Shown here in pieces: positions 58,195 to 64,000 of a stretch of DNA of 64,000 nucleotides. A program made the translations under genes and the position numbers. Within the stretch, counting starts at the first letter, position 1; each line of letters opens with the position of its first letter. Source of the DNA: Actinoplanes couchii (lineage in GTDB: Bacteria; Actinomycetota; Actinomycetes; Mycobacteriales; Micromonosporaceae). Where the stretch lies: NCBI RefSeq assembly GCF_016862075.1, contig NZ_BOMG01000052.1, positions 95,559-159,558 on the forward strand, read 5' to 3'. The notes under the pieces are model-generated. The model did no database searches, was not told the origin of the DNA, and saw nothing but the letters and a program-made list of their open reading frames with translations.

Positions 58195-58742
58195 CGGCTC
58201 GTCCCCGGCTCGTCACAGGTTCTGACATCGGGCGGTTCCCCACTCGGGGAGCCGCCCTTTTTCAGGATCCCGTTCAACTGGGCCGCACCCCGTGACGTGT
58301 GACTCTTCACCGCCCCGACCGAGATCCCGAGGATCAGGGCCACTTCCCGCTCCGGTACGTCGAACGCGTACCGCAGAACCACGCACTCACGCCGGCGGGG
58401 TGGGAGACGCTGCAGCGCCGCCCGTACGTCCAGAACCGCCGGGGTGTCGCTCTCCCCCTGATCGCGGCGCAACAGGCCCAGACGCAGCAGCCCGGACCGC
58501 TCCCTGGTCCGCCGTTTGATCCACTGCCGGGCCAGATTGGTCACGATGCCGCGGGCGTACGCCACCGGGCTGTCCGCGGCCTGAACCCGCTCCCAGTGCC
58601 GCCACACCTCCACGAACGCGTCGGCGGCCAGATCGTCGGCGGCCTGCGAGTCACCGGTCACCAGATAGGCGAGCCGGGACAGGTCGGTGTGATGGTCGTC
58701 GAAGAACCGCCGGAAGGCGGCGTCGATGCCGAACTCGGACAA
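58179..58742 (-). CDS. SigE-family ECF-type RNA polymerase sigma factor
   Basis: A 187-residue sigma factor. Region 2 is FRRFFDDHHTDLSRLAYLVTGDSQAADDLAADAFVEVW, region 2.4 includes YARGIVTNLARQWIKRR, and region 4 is RLPPRRRECVVLRYAFDVPEREVALILGISVGAVKSHTSRG. The TTG at 58742 is preferred because AGGAA lies 7 nt upstream and LSEFGIDAAFRRFF fits the family; the open frame extends to 58826 with unlikely sequence. The last 30 residues (GGSPSGEPPDVRTCDEPG) lie over the terminator of the convergent L,D-transpeptidase gene. No anti-sigma gene is adjacent. Confidence 0.88.
   Translation of the reverse strand: MSEFGIDAAFRRFFDDHHTDLSRLAYLVTGDSQAADDLAADAFVEVWRHWERVQAADSPVAYARGIVTNLARQWIKRRTRERSGLLRLGLLRRDQGESDTPAVLDVRAALQRLPPRRRECVVLRYAFDVPEREVALILGISVGAVKSHTSRGAAQLNGILKKGGSPSGEPPDVRTCDEPGTSRQLFR
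58230..58262 (+). terminator. Intrinsic terminator inside sigma-factor coding sequence
   Basis: GGGCGGTTCCCC pairs with GGGGAGCCGCCC (one T-G wobble) over a 4-nt loop and is followed by TTTTT. It lies 36 bp after the L,D-transpeptidase stop but within codons of the opposing sigma gene. Confidence 0.85.
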
Positions 58743-59093
58743 GGGCCGTTCCTGACCGTCGGGGATGTGAGGAACGACGTCCGCCCGGGGCGATCGTGAT
58801 CCACACCCCTGTGGTCCGCCGGGCACAAAAGGTTGCCCACTCCCACCGACAATTTTCCCGCGGCTCCGATGCCGCCTTCACACCCCGCGCGCCCTCACAC
58901 CCCGCGCCCCGCGCTCTCGCGGACAGGATCTTGCCCCGCACTCTCGCAGCCGGCGGCCCCGCGCCTTTGCCCCTTCAGTCCGCGGGCCCGCGCCTTCGCC
59001 CCTTTAGTTCGCGGGCCCTCGCCCGCGGCCCGCCTTCGTGTCCAGCGTCCTTGCGGCCCGGACCCTCGCCGCGCTCTCCGCGCTGGAACAAGA
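58743..59093. other. Promoter region and repeat spacer
   Basis: No credible gene. The left end should hold the sigma-factor promoter. Two adjacent 29-bp units at 58959-58987 and 58988-59016 (CCGCGCCTTTGCCCCTTCAG... and close variant) form a tandem repeat, and the flanks are built from CCCGCG-rich sequence. Confidence 0.6.
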
Positions 59094-59119
59094 AAAGCCC
59101 CGTCTTTCGACGGGGCTTT
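59094..59119 (-). terminator. Terminator after tRNA-His
   Basis: A perfect 11-bp stem (AAAGCCCCGTC with GACGGGGCTTT) and 4-nt loop, with T-rich ends, 6 bp past the encoded CCA of tRNA-His. Confidence 0.85.
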
Positions 59120-59127
59120 CTCGATGG

Positions 59128-59201
59128 GGTGATCGACGGGACTTGAACCCGCGACCCCCTGGACCACAACCAGGTGCTCTACCAACTGAGCTACGACCAC
59201 C
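59128..59201 (-). tRNA. tRNA-His(GTG)
   Basis: A minus-strand cloverleaf with the extra G at position -1 (59201) that marks tRNA-His, paired with C73. The acceptor is GTGGTCG with CGATCAC, the anticodon loop TTGTGGT carries GTG, and the T-loop is GGTTCAAGTCC. CCA is encoded at 59125-59127. Confidence 0.95.
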
Positions 59202-59278
59202 ATGCCCGCTCGGTCATTCAACCGTGCGGTGCGAGCCAATCATAACGACAGCCCCCGGGGTCTCGTCGAGCGGGTTAC

Positions 59279-59869
59279 CTACAGACTCGCGGCGACCGCT
59301 TTCGCGGCCTCCACGTCCGGCCCCGGCTGAGGCACGAAGACGGTGCGCCGGTAGTACTCCAGCTCGCGGATGCTCTCCCGGATGTCGGCGAGCGCACGGT
59401 GCGAGAGACCCTTCGCGGGCTGCCCGAAATACACCCGCGGGTACCACCGGCGGGTCAGCTCCTTGATCGAGGAGACGTCGATCATGCGGTAGTGCAGGTG
59501 GGCGTCGAGCGCCGGCATGTCCCGGGCGAGGAACCCCCGGTCGGTCGCGATCGAGTTGCCACAGAGCGGCGCGGTGCGGGGATTGGGCACGTACTCCTTG
59601 ATGTACGCCAGCACCGCCTCCTCCGCCTCGGCCATTGTGACCGCCGACCGGCGCACCTCTTCGGTGAGCCCGGACTTGGCATGCATGTCACGCACCACGG
59701 GGGGCATCGCGTCCAGCGCCGCGTCATCGGCGTGGATGACCAGATCCACGCCTTCACCCAACACGTTCAGCTCAGGATCGGTGACCAGGGCCGCAACCTC
59801 GATGAGCTTGTCCTTGCCCAGGTCGAGACCGGTCATCTCACAGTCGATCCACACCAGAAGATCCGCCAC
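59279..59869 (-). CDS. orn: Oligoribonuclease
   Basis: A 196-residue DEDDh 3'-5' exoribonuclease that degrades 2-5-nt RNA fragments and pGpG from cyclic di-GMP breakdown. The first motif is WIDCEMTGLDLGKDKLIEVA (D9, E11); the others are GNSIATDRGFL and SHRALADIRESIREL with the catalytic His and Asp. The GTG at 59869 gives the usual N-terminus VADLLVWIDCEMTG; an open frame further upstream is not family-like. It is a housekeeping gene and links to the GGDEF protein only through c-di-GMP turnover (inference). Confidence 0.95.
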   Translation of the reverse strand: MADLLVWIDCEMTGLDLGKDKLIEVAALVTDPELNVLGEGVDLVIHADDAALDAMPPVVRDMHAKSGLTEEVRRSAVTMAEAEEAVLAYIKEYVPNPRTAPLCGNSIATDRGFLARDMPALDAHLHYRMIDVSSIKELTRRWYPRVYFGQPAKGLSHRALADIRESIRELEYYRRTVFVPQPGPDVEAAKAVAASL

Positions 59870-60038
59870 GCCGACCAGCCTACGCCGCGTCGCACACCGT
59901 TGTTCGGCACGTACGGGGCCGCACTCGATGATCGTGCCGTTTGTCCGGTTTGTTGCTCGGACTTCCCACTTCGCCAATTGCGGGGTAAAGTGTACTTAAC
60001 GGACGAAGCCCCCCTTCGGTTACTCCGTTCCCCCCGGT

Positions 60039-60075
60039 AAAGGGCCCCCCGTGTCGGCAGCGCGGGGGGCTCTTT
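60039..60075. terminator. Terminator downstream of the AlkZ-like gene
   Basis: AAAGGGCCCCCCG pairs with CGGGGGGCTCTTT (one G-T wobble) over an 11-nt loop, directly at the AlkZ-like stop codon, with A/T tracts at both ends. Confidence 0.75.
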
Positions 60076-61130
60076 CATTCCCACCGCACCTCCGGCCCAG
60101 TCCGCGGCGCCACAAAATCCACCAGACGGGCCGCCGCCTCGTCGACCGCCGCACGGTCCCGCGCCGCCAGGGGCCGGAACGGGGCGATGGTCACCGTCGA
60201 GCCCGTCATCGACCAGGTGGCCGCCACGAACCCGTCGACCAGCACCGTCGGCCGCACGATCGACCAGCCCGGCATCACCAGCGGCCGATCATCGGAAGCC
60301 AGGATCCGCGACCGGTCGGCGTGCCCCAGGACCGCGTTGTCGAACTCCGGCAGCAACACCACAGGCACTGCTCCGCCGTCGTCCTCGAGCGCGGCGCCCG
60401 GCAGGTCGTACAGCTCGGTCCCGCCTTCGTCCCGAAAGACCGGCAATCCCTCAAACAATTTTCTGGTACGGGTGAGCCCCGACCAGACCTGAAAATCCTT
60501 CACCGAAGCCGGCCCGAATGCTGCCAGATAGCGCCGAACCAGCGTCCCCGGATCGGGCGGCGTCAACGGCTCCCCCAGCCAGGTCTCGGCAGGCACACAG
60601 GTGACCCGCCCATGATGGCCCCACATGCCGGCGGGCGGAGGATGCAGAAGAGCAAATTTCAGGTGTACGACCAACGCCAGCTCAGCCGGGTTCACATCAG
60701 GAAACCGGGCAGCCAGTCGCCGAGCGATTTCCGGCCTGGTCAAAGCCCCCTCGGCCATCACTTCGACAGCCGCCTCCGCGAAGGTGGCCGGATCACAGCC
60801 GGTCAGTCGCCCGGCCCGTCCCGCCATCCGTTCCAGCGACTCGTGCAGGGTGGGCCGAAGCCAGCGGTAGTCGGCGCCGGTGCAGAGATGCTGGGTGCCC
60901 CTCAGCAGGGCGCTGCGAACCACGGTCCGTTCCTGCAGCAGACCCGCCAGTTCCGCACGCTGAAATGCGGACGACCGAGCCCACAACCCGAGGTAGGGCG
61001 AGTCGGACTCCTGCCCTTGAACAGCCACCAGCCGCTCGACAACGTCGACGGCCCGGAGCGTCTCCCGCCCGCCCAGCAGTTGGCGACGCAGATAGGTCCG
61101 ATTCAGCACCCGGTTGGAGAGGACTGTCAT
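60075..61130 (-). CDS. AlkZ-family winged-helix DNA glycosylase
   Basis: A 351-residue member of the HTH_42 family, whose best-known member AlkZ unhooks crosslinks and azinomycin adducts from DNA. The key QxQ motif is present as QGQ (Q38 and Q40, in ERLVAVQGQESDSPYLGLWAR), followed by the winged-helix modules (LTRPEIARRLAARFPDVNPAEL, TLVRRYLAAFGPASVKDFQVWSGL) and LLPEFDNAVLGHADRSRIL. Related proteins are often resistance genes beside genotoxin clusters, but no such cluster is seen here. The ATG at 61130 lies in the first of two 60-bp tandem copies, the second of which has lost its ATG. Confidence 0.88.
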   Translation of the reverse strand: MTVLSNRVLNRTYLRRQLLGGRETLRAVDVVERLVAVQGQESDSPYLGLWARSSAFQRAELAGLLQERTVVRSALLRGTQHLCTGADYRWLRPTLHESLERMAGRAGRLTGCDPATFAEAAVEVMAEGALTRPEIARRLAARFPDVNPAELALVVHLKFALLHPPPAGMWGHHGRVTCVPAETWLGEPLTPPDPGTLVRRYLAAFGPASVKDFQVWSGLTRTRKLFEGLPVFRDEGGTELYDLPGAALEDDGGAVPVVLLPEFDNAVLGHADRSRILASDDRPLVMPGWSIVRPTVLVDGFVAATWSMTGSTVTIAPFRPLAARDRAAVDEAAARLVDFVAPRTGPEVRWE

Positions 61131-61235
61131 GCCCCGACGCTAGGCCCCGATCCGGCCAGTTCCTGTCGGCAATTCGGAGAGGACTGTTATACCCTGACGC
61201 TAGGCCCAGATCCGGCCGGTTCCGTCGGCAATACA
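61116..61235. repeat. 60-bp tandem duplication of a gene start
   Basis: Two copies with a 60-bp period start at 61116 and 61176 (both GGAGAGGACTGT; then CATGCCCCGACGCTAGG versus TATACCCTGACGCTAGG). The first contains the antisense of the AlkZ-like start codon and first codons; the second has ATA in place of ATG on the coding strand. Confidence 0.85.
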
Positions 61236-61237
61236 GC

Positions 61238-61270
61238 GATGGGCCACCCCGTCGACGGGGGCGGCCCATC
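61238..61270. terminator. Hairpin downstream of the disordered repeat gene
   Basis: GATGGGCC and GGCCCATC flank an inner perfect palindrome CCCCGTCGACGGGG, giving one long stem-loop 15 bp past the stop codon at 61285. Confidence 0.65.
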
Positions 61271-61284
61271 ACATCGCGGCAATC

Positions 61285-64000
61285 TCAGCCGTTCTCCGGT
61301 TCAGCCTCGGACGGCGTCCCGGCGGTAGCGGGTTTGGCCTGGCCCGACACGGTCCGACGGCGGCGACGGTCGCTGCTCTGGGCCAGCAGTTCAGCGGCTT
61401 CCTCCCGGTAGTCGAGCGCCCGCCCAGGCTTCTTCTCCTCAACCGGTTGCCCGGCCGCCCGGGCAGCCACCGACTCAGCCGCCTTGATCCAGGCAGCCGG
61501 CGCACGCCGAGCACCAGGAGCAGGCCGAGCCGAAACACCCTTGACCGGCGCATTCGCACCAGAGGCACGCCCCGACAATCGGTCAGCACCACTCGCCCCG
61601 GCCTGCTTCCTACCCCGCCCCACCAACCCTTGCTCCGCCACAGAAGCCCGCCCCGCCACAGAAGCCTGCACCTCCCCCGTTCCCCGGCCATCCGCCGCAA
61701 CCCGGCCGTCCGCGGCAACCCGGCCATCCGCGGCAACCCGGCCGTCTGCCGCAGCACGCGCCGCCTCAGCCTGCGCCTCCCCCGACCCTCGCCCCTCCGC
61801 CACAACCCGGCCGTCCGCCGCCACCCGATCGCCCACCGCGCCCTGGCCGTCCGCCGCAACCCGGTCGTCTGCCGCCACCCGATCGCCCACCGCGCCTTGG
61901 CCGTCCGCCGCAACCGGGTCATCCGCCGCAGCACGGTCGTCTGCCGCAGCACGCGCCACCGCCTCAGCCTGCGCCTCCCCCGACTCTCGGCCCTCCGCCA
62001 TAACCCGGCCGTCTACCTCAACACGCGCCACCGCCTCAGCCTGCTCCCTCGCGGCAGCCTGCTCCGGCATTGCGGCCCGCTCCCCCACTGCGACCTGTTC
62101 CTTTGCCTCGACCGTTCCCGCCGCCCTACTCCCGGACACCTGACTTACAACCGCATGCGCCGCAACCGGCTGACCTTCGGATGGCCGAGTTCCGGACGAC
62201 CGGACTGTGGACGACTGCCTCACCGTCGTCCGATCCACAATCGGTTGACCTGTGGATAACTGGCCTGTGGATGACTGGCCTGTGGATGACTGGCCTGTGG
62301 ATGACTGGCCTGTGGATGACTCGGTCACCGTCGACCGATCCGCGGTGGGCCGGGTTGCGGCCGGTCGGGGCGTGGCCGAGCGGTCCTTTGCCGGGCGGCC
62401 CGAGGCCTCGCCGTCCGAGGCCGATTTGCTAGCGGCCAACTGGCTTGGAGTCGGCCCGTTCGGAGTCGGCCCGTTCGGGGCCGACTGAGTTGGCATCGGC
62501 TGAGTTGGGGCCGGCTGCTTTGGGGTCGGGTGGGGCAGGTCCGACGTCTGCGATTTCGCGGCGTGGATGGACGGGGAATCGGGGCGGGGCTTCTTGATGC
62601 CTTTCCCGGGACCACCAGGAGTGTGCGCTGGTTCCGTCGGGATCGGCTTAGCCGGAAGCGGGGCTACGGGACGGTGATCCGGAGTCTGATCAGTGGGAAC
62701 ATCGGTGGACGACCTGACATCGGGATCGGTCTTCCCGGCTGGAAAATTCTTCGCGGGCGGGTCGGACGGTTCTGCCAGCCCGGAGGACGAGGGGCTGGGC
62801 GGACCGAGGCGAGTCGTCGCGGTGGCTGTCCAGTCGGTCGCGGCGGGGCCGGTGTGCAGGGCCACCCGGGAGATGGCCACCGGGGAGATCGGCTGATCGG
62901 CTCGCTTCGGGAAGCTGGGTTCGGCGTTCGTGGACTTCTGCCCGCTGGCAGGTTTTGGCTTCTGCTTGCCAGAAGCTTCGGTCTTCTGCTTGCTAAGAGC
63001 TTCGGGCTTCTGCTCGCCGACAGATTCGGGCTTCTGCTCGCCGGCGGATTCGGGCTTCTGATCGGCGGCGGATTCGGGCTTCTGATCGGCGGCAGATTCG
63101 AAGATCTGCTTGCTGATTGTTGCTGGGGTCGTCTCGCCGACTGAATCCGCGGATTCGGGAGCGGTCTGACCGAATGCCTCGCCGCTGTCCGGGTTCGTGG
63201 TGGGAGAGGAACTCGTCTTCTCTGCCACGGTGGGGACGGCGGCTGGGGTCGCGGTATGGATGGCGACTGTGGCCGCGGCGCCAGGCGTGATGGGTGCCGG
63301 CGAGGCCGGCACGGTCGGGGCTGTGGATGCCGGAGCTGCGGACATCGAGGCTGTGGATACCGGGGCTGTGGACACCGGGGCTGTGGACACCGGGGCTGGG
63401 GACGCCGGAACTGTGGACACCGGAACTGTGGACACCGGAACTGTGGATGCCGGAACTGTGGATGCCGGGGCTGTCGAGGGTGGGATGGCTTCTTCGGTTG
63501 TTGTGAGGGCTTCTGGGGGTGGGGTGGGGAGTTTGTGGGCTCCGCTGTTGGAGCGGCGTGGGGTGGCGATCGGGATCGTGGCGGGGGGTGTGTTGCGGCT
63601 TCCGGGCTGGGTGGGGGTGAACTTTCCGGCGTTTCGGCGGGCCGCCTCGGCCAGGCTGGCTGCTGCTCGGGCCTCGGTCTGGCGGGCTCGTTCGGGGGCT
63701 GTGGCCGCTACCCAGGCTCCTACCGCGGTTGCCCGGAACTCTGGCAGGTCGCCGGATGCCGGGCGGTGAAGATCACCTCGGCGGGTCTGGGCCGGGCCTG
63801 ACAGAGCGGAGAGACCGGGGGTGTCGCCGAGCAGGCTCAATGGTCGTCCCGGCTCAGGGGTGCGGGCCCCCGGCGGCAACCCGCGCGAAGCACTGGTCCC
63901 AGGCACAGGCCCGGCAGGCGCGATATCAGCGGGTGCGCTGTCGGTGAGTGCGACGCCGGTCGGTGCGGTACCAGCAGGCGCGGTACCAACAGGCGCGGTA
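61285..64000 (-). CDS. Disordered Pro/Ala/Ser-rich repeat protein (5' partial)
   Basis: At least 900 residues and open to the right edge, so the true start lies outside the window; a GTG at 63906 is an internal possibility. No folded domain is recognised. Tandem motifs follow one another: VPASTVPVSTVPVSTAP; QKPESAADQKPESAGEQ; five SSTGQ pentapeptides (exact 15-bp DNA repeats at 62249-62323); VAADGRVAADGR hexapeptides; and a charged C-terminus (REEAAELLAQSSDRRRRRTV). The only stretches that could be structured are near residue 60 (FRATAVGAWVAATAPERARQ, helical) and the last 100 residues, which contain Arg/Lys clusters. The composition suggests a scaffold, surface or division-related protein, but the function is unknown. 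Frame is continuous, so it is probably a real gene. Confidence 0.65.
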   Translation of the reverse strand, partial: TAPVGTAPAGTAPTGVALTDSAPADIAPAGPVPGTSASRGLPPGARTPEPGRPLSLLGDTPGLSALSGPAQTRRGDLHRPASGDLPEFRATAVGAWVAATAPERARQTEARAAASLAEAARRNAGKFTPTQPGSRNTPPATIPIATPRRSNSGAHKLPTPPPEALTTTEEAIPPSTAPASTVPASTVPVSTVPVSTVPASPAPVSTAPVSTAPVSTASMSAAPASTAPTVPASPAPITPGAAATVAIHTATPAAVPTVAEKTSSSPTTNPDSGEAFGQTAPESADSVGETTPATISKQIFESAADQKPESAADQKPESAGEQKPESVGEQKPEALSKQKTEASGKQKPKPASGQKSTNAEPSFPKRADQPISPVAISRVALHTGPAATDWTATATTRLGPPSPSSSGLAEPSDPPAKNFPAGKTDPDVRSSTDVPTDQTPDHRPVAPLPAKPIPTEPAHTPGGPGKGIKKPRPDSPSIHAAKSQTSDLPHPTPKQPAPTQPMPTQSAPNGPTPNGPTPSQLAASKSASDGEASGRPAKDRSATPRPAATRPTADRSTVTESSTGQSSTGQSSTGQSSTGQLSTGQPIVDRTTVRQSSTVRSSGTRPSEGQPVAAHAVVSQVSGSRAAGTVEAKEQVAVGERAAMPEQAAAREQAEAVARVEVDGRVMAEGRESGEAQAEAVARAAADDRAAADDPVAADGQGAVGDRVAADDRVAADGQGAVGDRVAADGRVVAEGRGSGEAQAEAARAAADGRVAADGRVAADGRVAADGRGTGEVQASVAGRASVAEQGLVGRGRKQAGASGADRLSGRASGANAPVKGVSARPAPGARRAPAAWIKAAESVAARAAGQPVEEKKPGRALDYREEAAELLAQSSDRRRRRTVSGQAKPATAGTPSEAEPENG
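62249..62323. repeat. 15-bp x5 repeat inside the disordered gene
   Basis: Five consecutive 15-bp units starting at 62249, almost identical (CCTGTGGATGACTGG), code SSTGQ on the minus strand. The 15-bp period preserves frame. Confidence 0.9.

Overview
The window is very GC-rich with strong codon bias, and its genes alternate strands in short operons. Several features point to a filamentous actinobacterium of the Micromonosporaceae, most likely Actinoplanes-like: an XRE/DUF397 regulator pair, a GPP34 protein, MHYT and LVIVD proteins, an AldO-type oxidase, tandem YkuD L,D-transpeptidases, a SigE-type sigma factor, and GTG/TTG starts. The genus is an inference from gene content. All assignments come from reading motifs; no database search was run.

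Layout. 0-13 kb: an Asp-rich repeat protein, a Ser/Pro-tailed membrane protein, a large M48 metallopeptidase, a CYP152-type peroxygenase, a GH20 hexosaminidase, two GNATs, a WYL regulator divergent from a DrrAB-like ABC exporter, and a CorA transporter. 13-16 kb: an 868-residue fusion of a polysaccharide flippase with an acyltransferase-like domain. 16-23 kb: a PRC-barrel protein, FabH, an MHYT sensor, a REC-GAF regulator, an alditol oxidase, a rhodanese and a DJ-1/AraC regulator. 23-37 kb: a carbohydrate-use region with GH42, GH95, a three-gene CUT1 ABC importer, a ROK repressor, a GH3 with extra domains, and a GH5-CBM_X2/CBM46 endoglucanase. The enzymes would suit fucosylated, galactosylated beta-glucans such as xyloglucan (inference). 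Two near-identical inverted-repeat sites in the two divergent promoters are the probable ROK operators. A CebR-like box precedes the GH5 gene and a 32-bp palindrome precedes the GH3 gene.

37-42.7 kb: an unknown 184-residue protein, a translationally coupled GPP34 / amino-acid permease / GNAT operon, and an XRE/DUF397 pair. 42.7-45.8 kb: a locus packed with tandem repeats of six different unit lengths around a membrane-anchored coiled-coil protein and a secreted hexapeptide-repeat protein, neither recognised. The first gene's stop codon lies inside a 23-26-bp unit repeated about ten times. 46-55 kb: a GGDEF protein, a PucR-type regulator, a secreted LVIVD propeller divergent from a DUF305 protein, a second P450, a lipoprotein sulfatase and an FMN reductase. 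55-61 kb: two tRNA-Lys(CTT), two YkuD L,D-transpeptidases, a SigE-like sigma factor, tRNA-His, oligoribonuclease and an AlkZ-like protein. 61-64 kb: a disordered repeat protein that runs off the right edge.

General traits: nearly every convergent gene pair overlaps or abuts at the 3' ends, in two cases with a terminator-like hairpin inside the opposing coding sequence. Short tandem repeats are unusually common inside genes, across stop codons and in intergenic spacers. The best candidates for something undescribed are the flippase-acyltransferase fusion (13190-15796) and the hyper-repeat locus (42840-45759).
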